From contig CABUPJ010000036.1 in the NCBI GenBank assembly GCA_902493335.1, positions 1-36,622 of the forward strand: 36,622 bases of DNA, written 5' to 3'. Under the pieces are notes generated by a model, which was not told the DNA's origin, made no database searches, and was given only the letters and a program-made list of their open reading frames with translations. This document shows positions 1-7,951 of this stretch, in pieces (the stretch's first letter is position 1; every line of letters starts with the position of its first letter). The stretch is from an uncultured Porphyromonadaceae bacterium. Lineage in GTDB: Bacteria; Bacteroidota; Bacteroidia; Bacteroidales; Muribaculaceae. A program made the position numbers and the translations under genes.

Positions 1-37
1 AGCGGCGGAAGTGATATGTGTAGATTGCGCTTTTCAT
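1..37 (-). CDS. Start of a gene running off the left edge (partial, unidentified)
   Basis: A minus-strand ATG at 37-35 opens a frame (MKSAIYTYHFRR) that stays open to the window edge. A perfect Bacteroidetes -7 box, TATCTTTG on the minus strand, lies at 53-46, so the leader would be only about 5 nt. Twelve residues are too few to identify a product. The call rests on the promoter/start pairing alone. Confidence 0.35.
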   Translation of the reverse strand, partial: MKSAIYTYHFRR

Positions 38-108
38 CGTCGCTGCAAAGATAAGGGTGGTTGGCCCCGGGTTTTGCTGCTAAAAGCGTAGTTGGATGCA
101 ATTTTAGA

Positions 109-190
109 AATGCACAATGCACAATTCACAATCAAAGACAGAAGATTAAGTCAATACATAATGCACGATGCACAATCAAGAACAGAAGGT
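109..190. repeat. Two degenerate direct repeats (AATGCACAATGCAC type)
   Basis: A unit near 109-147 (AATGCACAATGCACAAT, then CACAATCAAAGACAGAAG) recurs degenerately at 160-190 (AATGCACGATGCACAATCAA, then GAACAGAAGG). Inside each unit the word ATGCACAATGCAC is itself a short tandem. There are only two copies and no regular spacer, so it is not a CRISPR. It looks like intergenic repeat debris. Confidence 0.55.
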
Positions 191-256
191 TTTTAAAGCT
201 TTGTTGTGGAAGAAAGTCTGCGTTTTTCAAACGCAATCAATCTATTATTGCCCTTA

Positions 257-409
257 CCGCGCAGGCCGGAGCTTACAGCTCCTCGGCCTACGCGGCTATC
301 AGTAAAATCATCGCCTTGCAGGCGATATGGGCTAAGGGATTCAGTCCTTGGAACCAGTAAGTTGGCTGCGAGAGCCGAAGCCGTAGTTCCATACGGCGGC
401 AAGCCGCCG
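257..409. repeat. Cluster of short GC-rich palindromes (REP-like)
   Basis: Successive inverted repeats are packed together. At 257-295, CCGCG, GGCC and GGAGCT pair with AGCTCC, GGCC and CGCGG. At 310-326, ATCGCC TTGCA GGCGAT. At 334-349, AAGG with CCTT. At 364-375, GGCT with AGCC. At 394-409, CGGCGGC AA GCCGCCG. No believable reading frame covers them. They resemble extragenic palindromic elements, but no cognate transposase is in the window. Confidence 0.5.
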
Positions 410-421
410 GCACAAGAACAA

Positions 422-565
422 ATTTGACAGCTCGGCCTCGAAGATGAGAGCGAGGTCGCGCTTAATAGCATAGGTATCAGGCTTTTACGCGGCTGTGCCG
501 TGGCACAGCCTACCATAGCCAGTCTTCGAGGATGACGTTGGTCAGATTAGGCTAATTTGTCAAAT
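422..565. other. Nested stem-loop element (MITE-like or structured RNA)
   Basis: Outer arms ATTTGACA (422-429) and TGTCAAAT (558-565) enclose arms CCTCGAAGA (436-444) and TCTTCGAGG (523-531). Inside these lies the perfect hairpin GGCTGTGCC GT GGCACAGCC (491-510). All arms are exact. The nesting is hard to explain by chance and fits a small non-autonomous element or a folded RNA. I see no open reading frame of note and no flanking target duplication. Confidence 0.5.
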
Positions 566-623
566 AGGTTGTTGCAGCAACGGTGGTAGGGCTGCGCCAA
601 ACAATGTGTTGGCTCGGTGGGTG

Positions 624-670
624 CAAAAAAAGATCTGCCCTGAGCTTAATTGCTCCCCGGGGCAGATCTT
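624..670 (-). terminator. Rho-independent terminator of pfp
   Basis: Arms AAGATCTGCCC (630-640) and GGGCAGATCTT (660-670) form an 11-bp stem. Read on the minus strand it is followed by a run of T (624-630 is all A on the plus strand). It sits about 40 bp past the pfp stop. Confidence 0.85.
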
Positions 671-706
671 GCAAGCTGAGATTCGGGTTTATATCGTTAT
701 GCGCTT

Positions 707-2356
707 TTATTTGGCGCTGTGCTCATACTGGAGTGTGATAGAGGGCTGGTCGCATACTTCAGCCGGTCCGAAGTACTGGATGGGGCCGGGGTAGACGTAG
801 CAGGTGTTGAGTGCCCAGTTGTCACGCATTTCGGCGAATTTCTTGAACGGACGGCCGTTGAGGTCGACGAGAGCTTTCTGGATAACGGGTTTGAGCTCGC
901 CGTTGCGACGCTCCATGTTCATCATCATGGTGATGGGTATACCGCCGGCAATCCACTGTACCGAGGGTTTGACGAGGTTGCGCACTGACGACATGTAGCC
1001 TGTCACGCCCGAGTTGATGAGCTGTGCGGCGTTGTAGCCGAGGGCATAGCAGTAGTCGGCGTCGAAGTTAGAGGGATCGGCGCAGCGGCCTTCGTAGCCG
1101 AAGAAGTGGTGGAGGGCAGAGAATTTGCCGTTATATTTGCCTTCTTCTTTCATCTTGGCAAGACGCTTGCCGACCATTTCGCTGAGGAGTTTCTCGGTTT
1201 CGATGAGCGATACCTGAACGTTGCCGTGGGGGTCGCGGTCGAGGGTGAGCTGACGGGCGACGCCTTCGGGGAGCGATGCGTAGACTTCGGCGTTCTCTTT
1301 AGAGAGGTGCTCGATGATGTAGGCACGCTGTTCGGCGGGGGCGACGGCGGCAAACCCGGCGGCGTTGGCTGCGAGGAAGTCGTTGAGCTCGGCGATGAGT
1401 TTTTTGACGGCGGGGATGAATTCGATGAGGCCTTCGGGGATGAGGACTGTGCCGAAGTTGTTGCCGTCTTCGGCGCGGCGGGCGACGATGTTGGCGATGT
1501 TGTCGACTACGTCCTGAAGGGTCATGTTCTTGGCTTCGACTTCTTCAGAGATGATGCAGACGTTGGGCTGTGTCTGGAGACCGCATTCGAGGGCGATATG
1601 GCTGGCCGAGCGACCCATCAGTTTGATGAAGTGCCAGTATTTCTTGGCAGAGTTGCAGTCGCGTTCGATGTTGCCGATGACTTCGCTGTAGACTTTTGTG
1701 GCGGTGTCGAAGCCGAATGATGTCTCGATGAGGTCGTTCTTGAGGTCGCCGTCGATGGTCTTGGGGCAGCCGATGACCTGAACGCCGGCGTTGATTTCCT
1801 TGTAATACTCGGCGAGGATGGCGGCGTTGGTGTTTGAGTCGTCACCGCCGATGATCACGAGGGCTGTGATGTCGAGCTCTTTGAGGATTTCGAGACCTTT
1901 GTCGAACTGGTCTTTTTTCTCGAGTTTGGTACGGCCCGAACCGATGATGTCAAAACCGCCTGTGTTGCGGTATTCGTTGATGATGGGGGCTGTCAGCTCG
2001 ATGTATTTGTGGTCGACGAAACCGCCGGGGCCCATGAGAAAGCCGAAAAGGCGGCTGTCGCGATGAATTTTCTTGATGCCGTCAAAAAGACCGCAGATGA
2101 CGTTGTGACCGCCGGGAGCCTGACCGCCGGAGAGGATGACACCGACGTTGAGGGGTTTGCCGGGGCCGGGATTGGGGTTCTTTTCAAATTTCAGTTCGGG
2201 AAGACCGTAGGTGTTGGGGAAGAGTTTTTGGATTTCATCCTGATCTGCCACTGAAGTTGTGGGTTTGCCTTCAACAGCTTTTACCGCTCCGGTGAGAACG
2301 ATAGGAAGCTTGGGCTGATAATTTGCACGGACTTTTTGCAAGGCGCTCTTTTTCAT
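707..2356 (-). CDS. pfp: Diphosphate--fructose-6-phosphate 1-phosphotransferase (PPi-dependent phosphofructokinase)
   Basis: Cytosolic glycolytic enzyme that reversibly phosphorylates fructose 6-phosphate to fructose 1,6-bisphosphate using pyrophosphate. At 549 residues it has the length of the long, plant-beta-subunit-like class rather than the roughly 320-residue ATP-PFK. Visible motifs: the phosphate-binding GVILSGGQAPGG near residues 72-83, IIGGDDSN near 168-175, catalytic PKTIDGD at 198-204 and MGRSASH at 247-253. The second Asp of GGDD and the Lys of PKTIDGD are the residues known to select PPi over ATP (ATP enzymes have Gly at both). It is monocistronic: its own promoter lies upstream at 2419-2447 and a strong terminator follows. 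Nothing in the protein looks truncated. Confidence 0.97.
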   Translation of the reverse strand: MKKSALQKVRANYQPKLPIVLTGAVKAVEGKPTTSVADQDEIQKLFPNTYGLPELKFEKNPNPGPGKPLNVGVILSGGQAPGGHNVICGLFDGIKKIHRDSRLFGFLMGPGGFVDHKYIELTAPIINEYRNTGGFDIIGSGRTKLEKKDQFDKGLEILKELDITALVIIGGDDSNTNAAILAEYYKEINAGVQVIGCPKTIDGDLKNDLIETSFGFDTATKVYSEVIGNIERDCNSAKKYWHFIKLMGRSASHIALECGLQTQPNVCIISEEVEAKNMTLQDVVDNIANIVARRAEDGNNFGTVLIPEGLIEFIPAVKKLIAELNDFLAANAAGFAAVAPAEQRAYIIEHLSKENAEVYASLPEGVARQLTLDRDPHGNVQVSLIETEKLLSEMVGKRLAKMKEEGKYNGKFSALHHFFGYEGRCADPSNFDADYCYALGYNAAQLINSGVTGYMSSVRNLVKPSVQWIAGGIPITMMMNMERRNGELKPVIQKALVDLNGRPFKKFAEMRDNWALNTCYVYPGPIQYFGPAEVCDQPSITLQYEHSAK

Positions 2357-2418
2357 TATCTTAGAAATTTATTATTTGGTTGTGTTTTGATTTATTATCG
2401 TGTTGGCAAATATTTCTG

Positions 2419-2447
2419 CAAAGTAAGCAAAAAAAAACGGTTTCAAA
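2419..2447 (-). promoter_or_regulatory. Candidate pfp promoter
   Basis: On the minus strand TTTG (2447-2444) is followed after 17 bp by TTACTTTG (2426-2419), close to the Bacteroidetes TTTG / TAnnTTTG consensus. The predicted leader is about 60 nt. The spacer is slightly shorter than the usual 19-21 bp and the -7 box has one mismatch. Confidence 0.45.
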
Positions 2448-2470
2448 AAATTTTTGTAAATCGTTTACAA
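2448..2470 (-). terminator. Possible AT-rich terminator of the 2489-8539 operon
   Basis: TTGTAAA (2454-2460) and TTTACAA (2464-2470) form a 7-bp stem with a 3-nt loop. On the minus strand it is followed by AAAATTTTTT. It lies about 20 bp beyond the stop of the last operon gene. The stem is weak, so this is tentative. Confidence 0.4.
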
Positions 2471-2488
2471 TTGTTAGCAATTCACTTT

Positions 2489-2929
2489 TTAACAGAATGA
2501 TAGGCTGCGGTCTTTGTGGAGGGTGAAACGGCATACGCTGTCGCTGAAAGCTGCGCGGACGATGAAGTCGACGTCGCGTAGGATCTCGATGTCAGACGTG
2601 CCGTCGACGGCATTGCCGGTCTCAAAATAGCGGCTCATGGCGACGCTGATGGCGTCGACTGCCTCGTCGCCCTCAATGCGTGTCAGCCGGCAGCCGGTGG
2701 CCTGGAAGACCCACTTGATATTGTCGATTTGTGACATCTCGGCGAGCAGGTCATTGAATTTTAAAGGTGCTTCGCCGCGGCTGTGATAGGCGGCGTCGAC
2801 ACAGCAGCCGTCGTGGCCGGCCAGCATCACTATCCAGACGTATGGAGCGGTGTGGCAGAGATTTTTCGGCGTCGTGCCAAGATCGACTTCGTCAAAGGTG
2901 AGTTGGATTTCAGGATTCTGAGATTCCAT
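2489..2929 (-). CDS. Conserved-looking hypothetical protein, last gene of the operon
   Basis: A 146-residue acidic soluble protein with no signal peptide or membrane segment. I do not recognise a family. The hydrophobic stretch PYVWIVMLAG (about 29-38) is followed by HDGCCVDAAYHS, containing a Cys pair. Its start codon overlaps the stop of the upstream zinc-ribbon gene by one base (TGATG), so translation is probably coupled. It is the promoter-distal gene of the eight-gene minus operon and may work with the two small proteins before it; that is inference from position only. Confidence 0.75.
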   Translation of the reverse strand: MESQNPEIQLTFDEVDLGTTPKNLCHTAPYVWIVMLAGHDGCCVDAAYHSRGEAPLKFNDLLAEMSQIDNIKWVFQATGCRLTRIEGDEAVDAISVAMSRYFETGNAVDGTSDIEILRDVDFIVRAAFSDSVCRFTLHKDRSLSFC

Positions 2930-3171
2930 CAGAAATATCGTTTGTTAATCATCTTTAATGTGCGGCGGTCAATCGTGATGCCCGAAGCGTCGCCGATAAC
3001 GGCGTCAATTCCGCAATGAGGACATATGACGGTCATGCCGCCGTCAGCCCACTCGCAGATTTCTGACGCATCAAAAACCGCGGTGCAGTAATAGCATCCG
3101 CAGCGCTTCGAGCGTTCAATCTCGCCGCGGTTGCGCATCGAGTGCTTCAAGGCCTCGAAACCGTTGTTCAT
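2929..3171 (-). CDS. Small zinc-ribbon protein
   Basis: An 80-residue cytoplasmic protein with two cysteine knuckles: CGCYYC (Cys26 and Cys29, with an extra Cys24) and CPHCGID (Cys50 and Cys53). Between them lies an EWADGG stretch, and GIDAVIG follows. This arrangement matches a widespread family of small uncharacterised cytoplasmic proteins with a CxxC-x20-CPxCG zinc ribbon; the family match is from memory. Zinc binding is likely, function unknown. It lies 17 bp after the 102-residue gene and overlaps the next gene by one base. Confidence 0.8.
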   Translation of the reverse strand: MNNGFEALKHSMRNRGEIERSKRCGCYYCTAVFDASEICEWADGGMTVICPHCGIDAVIGDASGITIDRRTLKMINKRYF

Positions 3172-3188
3172 GGATATGAACCTCTGTC

Positions 3189-3497
3189 TCAGACTGACTC
3201 CTGAACCTCGAAATACTGGTCGGCAACTTCGTCGACAGCTTCGGGGAGGACGATGGCTTTCGAGGGGTCGAGGGGCGAGAAGCAGATGAGGTCCATGACG
3301 GGGTAGTAGTCGTTGGCGTCCTCGTCGCCGATTTCCTCGCCGTCGATGAGTGCCATGGTGAGGTCGGCGATTGATATTTCTATCTGGGGATTGTCGTCGT
3401 AGCTCTGTGAGCTTGCGATATAGCGTTCGACAAGTGCGGTGAGATTGTTTTTGAATTCTTGTTTAGTCATGATTATTGAACTTTGAGTAATTCTCAT
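3189..3497 (-). CDS. Small acidic hypothetical protein
   Basis: A 102-residue, strongly acidic protein (EIGDEDANDYYPVMD) with no membrane segments and no family I recognise. The start at 3497 overlaps the stop of the M16-like gene as ATGA and is preceded by A-rich sequence, which suits initiation in Bacteroidetes. An in-frame ATG at 3470 (MTKQEF) is the alternative and would drop nine residues. It is an operon member lying 17 bp before the zinc-ribbon gene. Confidence 0.7.
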   Translation of the reverse strand: MRITQSSIIMTKQEFKNNLTALVERYIASSQSYDDNPQIEISIADLTMALIDGEEIGDEDANDYYPVMDLICFSPLDPSKAIVLPEAVDEVADQYFEVQESV

Positions 3498-4786
3498 TTT
3501 ATTTTTGACAGGTCTCCGGCGATGGCTATGCGTGCCTGCCCGGGGTCGAGATAACGCCGGCTGATTTCGGCTATGCCTTCGGCCGAGAGAGCTTCGAGCG
3601 CGTCCTGTTGCCGGTCGAAGTAATCGGTCGGTATATTGAGGTTGAGGCAGGTCGAGTAATATTCTGCCTGAGTGAAAGGCGAGTCGAGTGTCGTGGCGAG
3701 AGTCGATTCGAGGTTGAGCCGCAGGTTTGTCAGTTCGCTGTCACTCAGTGGCGTCGTCGACATGGCAGTCAGCTCGTTTTTGATTTCGTCAATCAGCAGA
3801 CCGGTGTAGCGGTTGTCGCACTGGGCCGAGACGAGCACATAGCCGTCTTCGACAGTGCCGACGAGTGCGGCCGAGATTCCGTAGGTATAGCCTTTGTCTT
3901 CGCGGATGTTGAGCATCAGACGGCTGCCGAAATAGCCTCCGAGGGCGATGACGGCCATGCGCAGGGGGATATAGTCGGGATGGCTGCGTCCGATGACAGG
4001 AATGGCGAGCGCTACGGCCGACTGCATGGACCCGGGCCGGTCGACTGTGACCGTTTCCGGCGGAGCGGGAGTGTAGGCGACATAGCGGCGCGGGTCAGTG
4101 TAGTTCCGGGATGACGGTATGTCTGACAGTGCCCTGACTGTAGCTTCGACCGTTTCGCTGTCGAGGTGTCCCGACAGAAAGGCGTGAATGCCCCGGGCGT
4201 CGACAGACGCGGCGTGGAATCCGGCAAGCGTCCCGCGCGTGATTGCGGCGAGAGCCAGGCGGTCGGCACCACGCGCGGCAGGGTTGCCGTCGCCGGCTAT
4301 AAGAGCCGTTATGGCGTTGTTGGCGAGAAACGACACTTTCGTGAGGTTGACGTCAAGGTCAGAGAGGTTTTTGCGGTGTATGGCCCCGAAAGGCTTCGGG
4401 TCGAAAGCCGGGTTGGCGTAAGTGTCGACGAAAAGTGGCAGCAGGCGCCGGAAGTTGCGGGTGACGGCTGAGAGTTCGTATGCCGTGCGGTGCATCATGG
4501 CGTTGGCTGTCAGCCACGCGCCGTTGAAGTCGATGTGTTCGGCTACTTCAGCGCCGCTGTGACTGCGGGAGCCCTCGCGCAGCATCTCGGCCATCATCGG
4601 GGCGACGTAATCGCAGTTGCCGTCGAGGCGTCCGCCGGCGGCCTGAAGCGACAGGCGGGCGACGTCGGTGTCGCCGCCGCGAAGCATGTGCAACGTCAGG
4701 CCGTTGTCGAGGACGATGTCGTCGGGCTGTGCCAGCCTTAGACGTCCGAGACGTCTCACCTCGGGTGGCGTCGAGCGGTCAGTCAT
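3494..4786 (-). CDS. M16 (insulinase-family) peptidase homologue lacking the zinc site
   Basis: A 430-residue protein with the two-lobed M16 layout. The C-terminal-lobe signature GGYFGSRLMLNIREDKGYTY (about 283-302) is intact, including the Arg and Tyr that contact substrate in the family. The inverted zinc motif HxxEH that should follow the first strand is replaced by VAPMMAEML (61-69), so the metal and catalytic Glu ligands are gone. There is no signal peptide, unlike many periplasmic M16 proteins. It is probably a non-catalytic partner, as beta subunits are in other M16 pairs, but no catalytic alpha subunit is in the window. It overlaps kdsB by 8 bp and the next gene by ATGA. Confidence 0.88.
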   Translation of the reverse strand: MTDRSTPPEVRRLGRLRLAQPDDIVLDNGLTLHMLRGGDTDVARLSLQAAGGRLDGNCDYVAPMMAEMLREGSRSHSGAEVAEHIDFNGAWLTANAMMHRTAYELSAVTRNFRRLLPLFVDTYANPAFDPKPFGAIHRKNLSDLDVNLTKVSFLANNAITALIAGDGNPAARGADRLALAAITRGTLAGFHAASVDARGIHAFLSGHLDSETVEATVRALSDIPSSRNYTDPRRYVAYTPAPPETVTVDRPGSMQSAVALAIPVIGRSHPDYIPLRMAVIALGGYFGSRLMLNIREDKGYTYGISAALVGTVEDGYVLVSAQCDNRYTGLLIDEIKNELTAMSTTPLSDSELTNLRLNLESTLATTLDSPFTQAEYYSTCLNLNIPTDYFDRQQDALEALSAEGIAEISRRYLDPGQARIAIAGDLSKIK

Positions 4787-5543
4787 TGCGGTTCTCCTTT
4801 TGTTTCAGGAAGGTGATGGCGGCTTCGAGGTCGGCGGGGGTGTCGATGCCGATGGTGTCATAATCACTGACGGCGACCTTGATTCTGAAACCGTTTTCGA
4901 GCCAGCGCAGCTGTTCGAGCGATTCGGCGGTTTCGAGTGAGCCGCGTCCGAGGCGTGTGATGCGGTCGAGTATGTCGGCGCGATAGGCGTAGAGGCCTAT
5001 ATGGGTATAATACTGATGCTCGGCAGCCCATTGTTCTTTGGGGTGGTTCCTGACGTAGGGTATGACAGAGCGTGAGAAATAAATCGCCTCATTGCGGTTG
5101 TTGAAGACCACTTTGGGTGTGTTGGGGTCGCTCAGGGCCTCGAAGCCGCGGGCCGGGTCGAAAGGGCGCACGAGAGTCGCAATCTCGGTCGACGGGTCGT
5201 CGAAACACGATTTGACGTCGGCAATCTGTGCAGGCTCGATAAAAGGCTCGTCACCCTGGATGTTTATAATGACCTCGGCGTCAGAGCCGCTCTGGACGTA
5301 GGCCTCGCGGCAGCGGTCGGTGCCGCTCGGATGTGTCTCGGCCGTCATGACGGCACGGCCGCCGAAAGCGGTGACGGTGTCGAAGATGCGGGTGTCGTCT
5401 GTGGCGACGATGACTTCGTCGAGCTCAAGGCTCGCCTGACGGTAGACGCGTTCGATCATCGTCATGCCGCCGATCATGGCCAGGGGCTTGCCGGGAAAAC
5501 GGGTCGATTTGTAGCGGGAAGGTATTATGCCAATGAATTTCAT
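4779..5543 (-). CDS. kdsB: 3-deoxy-manno-octulosonate cytidylyltransferase (CMP-Kdo synthetase)
   Basis: A cytosolic enzyme that activates Kdo with CTP to CMP-Kdo for the lipopolysaccharide inner core. Its 254 residues are the standard length. The N-terminal nucleotide-binding motif IIPSRYKSTRFPGKPL lies at 6-21 and the catalytic INIQGDEPFI at 93-102. HPSGTDR (71-77) and the C-terminal IGIDTPADLEAA are also typical. It lies 23 bp after the nfeD gene and overlaps the M16-like gene by 8 bp. The envelope link (Kdo, NfeD, flippase) suggests a loose cell-surface theme for the operon. Confidence 0.97.
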   Translation of the reverse strand: MKFIGIIPSRYKSTRFPGKPLAMIGGMTMIERVYRQASLELDEVIVATDDTRIFDTVTAFGGRAVMTAETHPSGTDRCREAYVQSGSDAEVIINIQGDEPFIEPAQIADVKSCFDDPSTEIATLVRPFDPARGFEALSDPNTPKVVFNNRNEAIYFSRSVIPYVRNHPKEQWAAEHQYYTHIGLYAYRADILDRITRLGRGSLETAESLEQLRWLENGFRIKVAVSDYDTIGIDTPADLEAAITFLKQKENRND

Positions 5544-5566
5544 TGTGTTGTATGATTTTTTATCGG

Positions 5567-6928
5567 TTAAAGCCCGGCTTTTTCGACATAGAGCTGGGCG
5601 TTTTCATATCTGACGATTTTCACTTTAGAGCCGGCGTCGATGAAGTCGCCCGTCGACACGGCGTCATAGACATTGTTGTCTATCTTGATTTTGCCCGCGG
5701 GCCGCATGTCGGTCAGCGTCACGGCGTGGTTGCCGACAAAAGCGGCCGGCGACATGTCGACGCCGATATAACCCTCTGAATTGTCGAGCGATTTCATCAG
5801 TTCGCTGTGGCGGCGTATGAATTTCGGGCCGTGGCGCGAGGTCAGCCATGCGACAAGCCCCACAGAGAGCAATATGCCGGCGAAGACGGTCAGCACTGGG
5901 GCTATCACCTGCGACATTATGGTCTTGTTGAGCCATTGGCCTCCCGAGGGCATCATCGACGCCGCCAGCGAGATTATCACGGCCGTTATGCCGAGAATGC
6001 CGCACACGCCGAAGCCCGGGATGACGAATATCTCGAGCACCACGAGGATGACGCCGCCGAGAAACAGCAGGAGTACCCACGACGAGGGCTGCCCGGTGAT
6101 AAACAGCGGGAGGAAGAAGAGGATGGCGGCTATGACAGACACGGCGGCAGCGAACCCGAGCCCCGGGCTGTGCATCTCCATATATATGCCGCCGAGAATC
6201 AGCATTATGAGTATGGCTCTGACAGCATTGTCAGAGAGAAAGCCGATGATTTCATCAGACAGGGTCTGCTCGAATTCCTCGACGGGAGATTCTTTGTGGC
6301 CCAGACGCCCGAGGGCATCGCTGAGGTCGGCGACCACGGCGTCGGCATATCCGGCATCGACGGCCTCGGACGACGTGAACGACACGATCGAGTCGCCGCG
6401 CACCATGCGGGCGGCTATGTCGGGATTGCGGCGCCATCGCGGCACCGAGTCGCCCTCGGCGATGTATTTGCCGTGGCTCTCGGCCGTCGTGCGCATTATA
6501 GAACTCATGTATGACTGATATTTGTCGGGCATTGCCTCGCCCGAGCCGTTGACGACCGTGGCCGCGCCCATCGACGAGCCGGGCGTCATGAAGACTGTGT
6601 CGCAGGCCAGGGCGATAAGCGCTCCGGCCGAGGCGGCGTTGTGGTCGACGAAGGCGACAGTGGGTATTCTCAGAGCCATCAGGGCGCTTCTTATCGAGTC
6701 GGCGGCGTCGAGGGCTCCGCCGTAGGTGTTCATCCTGACGACGACGAGTCGGGCGTCGCGGGCCACTGCTTCGTCGCAGGCCCGGCGTGTGGCGCGCCAT
6801 GCGCGGCCGTTGATTTCATCGTCGAGCGAGAAGATGTAGACCGGTCCTTTGGCCTGAGGAAAGTCGGCTGCCGGGGCGAGCAGCGATGTCAGCATACAGC
6901 ACAGCAGAATGAAAATCGAGCGTTTCAT
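5567..6928 (-). CDS. NfeD-family membrane serine protease (long form)
   Basis: A 453-residue protein. A signal peptide (about 1-20) precedes a ClpP/crotonase-like protease domain. NAASAGALIA contains the likely nucleophile Ser100, and EAMPDKYQSYM supplies the probable general-base Lys136, matching the Ser-Lys dyad known from archaeal NfeD proteases. Several transmembrane helices follow from about 235 to 375, and a C-terminal OB-fold NfeD domain from about 385. Long NfeD proteins usually pair with a stomatin/SPFH protein, but none is adjacent here. Its start overlaps the stop of the flippase-like gene as ATGA. Confidence 0.92.
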   Translation of the reverse strand: MKRSIFILLCCMLTSLLAPAADFPQAKGPVYIFSLDDEINGRAWRATRRACDEAVARDARLVVVRMNTYGGALDAADSIRSALMALRIPTVAFVDHNAASAGALIALACDTVFMTPGSSMGAATVVNGSGEAMPDKYQSYMSSIMRTTAESHGKYIAEGDSVPRWRRNPDIAARMVRGDSIVSFTSSEAVDAGYADAVVADLSDALGRLGHKESPVEEFEQTLSDEIIGFLSDNAVRAILIMLILGGIYMEMHSPGLGFAAAVSVIAAILFFLPLFITGQPSSWVLLLFLGGVILVVLEIFVIPGFGVCGILGITAVIISLAASMMPSGGQWLNKTIMSQVIAPVLTVFAGILLSVGLVAWLTSRHGPKFIRRHSELMKSLDNSEGYIGVDMSPAAFVGNHAVTLTDMRPAGKIKIDNNVYDAVSTGDFIDAGSKVKIVRYENAQLYVEKAGL

Positions 6929-7947
6929 GATTGTTTGGTTTTAAAATATCCGGGGAGCAGACAGCAGCCGGCGATGAGGTATGAGTAATAGCTTATCACT
7001 CGCCATATCAGGGCGATGACGAGAGCAAGGCTGAGGTTGCCGATAAGGTCGCCGTAGTAGGTTGTGAAGAGCCACTCGCTGATGCCGCTGCCGCCGGGTG
7101 TCGGGCTCACCATCAGCACGACCCAGACGATAAACTGGCGACCGAAGACAAGAAAAGGCGACGAGTCGGGCACAAAACCCCAGAAGAGGGCGTTGACGAC
7201 GAGATAGCGCGAGAACCATGACACGACAGTGGCACAGAACACTTTGAGCCACCATCGGCGGCCGACGCCTTTAAGCCATGCGGCGGTCTCGATCATGTTG
7301 TCGGTTGTGCGGCCTATCCTGGCACGCCACGGACGCAGAAATTTCATCGAGAAGACGCGCCGCAGTATACGGGCTATGGCCTCGGGCTTGGCAATGATGC
7401 CGAAATAAAGGATGGCCGTCCACACGACGATGCCGGCGTATACGAGCCAGAAAACGATGTTGATGCCTGTGAGCACGGCGTTTTCGTCGGTAGGTCCGAA
7501 CAGGTCGGATGCCGGTAAAAGCAGAAAGATTACCGGACACCAGACGACAAAAAACAGTTCGTCGAGAAAGAGCGTCGACAGGGTCAGTGTCGTGGCGCGT
7601 CCGACCTTGATGCCCTCGCGGTTAAGATAGAAGACGGCGAGGGCACTGCCGCCGACGGCCGACGGAGTGATGGCCGAAGTGAAGGCACACATGAGGTCGA
7701 CGCGGAAGGCGCGTTTCCATGTCAGGTCGCCGTCGGCGATGGTGTGAAAACGCCATGCCAGGCCGAAATCGCGGCCGAATGCAAAGACGAAGGCCAGCGC
7801 TATCGCCGCGACGGTGCGGCTGTCGAAGCTTATCGACCTGAAGGTCCCGGAGTTGAAGTCGTCATGAAAAAGCCATACGCAGACACCGATGCCGATGGCT
7901 ATCGGCAGAATCAGTCTCCAGACGGTTTTTCCAAGTTCGTTTGCCAT
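6925..7947 (-). CDS. Flippase-like / lysylphosphatidylglycerol-synthase-type transmembrane protein
   Basis: A 340-residue polytopic inner-membrane protein with roughly eight hydrophobic segments. It carries the family signatures SAITPSAVGGSALAVFYL (about 95-112) and SPTPGGSGISEWLF (about 283-296). This fits the UPF0104/AglD2-like family related to the membrane part of MprF. Members are thought to flip or transfer lipid-linked groups, but the substrate here is unknown. It starts 4 bp after the ThiE-like gene and its stop overlaps the nfeD start. Confidence 0.88.
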   Translation of the reverse strand: MANELGKTVWRLILPIAIGIGVCVWLFHDDFNSGTFRSISFDSRTVAAIALAFVFAFGRDFGLAWRFHTIADGDLTWKRAFRVDLMCAFTSAITPSAVGGSALAVFYLNREGIKVGRATTLTLSTLFLDELFFVVWCPVIFLLLPASDLFGPTDENAVLTGINIVFWLVYAGIVVWTAILYFGIIAKPEAIARILRRVFSMKFLRPWRARIGRTTDNMIETAAWLKGVGRRWWLKVFCATVVSWFSRYLVVNALFWGFVPDSSPFLVFGRQFIVWVVLMVSPTPGGSGISEWLFTTYYGDLIGNLSLALVIALIWRVISYYSYLIAGCCLLPGYFKTKQS

Positions 7948-7951
7948 GCTG

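Noticed and set aside
109..190. CRISPR array
   Set aside because: Only two degenerate repeats, no regular spacers and no cas genes.
1106..1720. Long plus-strand frame opposite pfp
   Set aside because: It is antisense to the well-supported pfp frame; its Val/Gly/Asp/Phe-rich product is the usual shadow of GC-rich codons.
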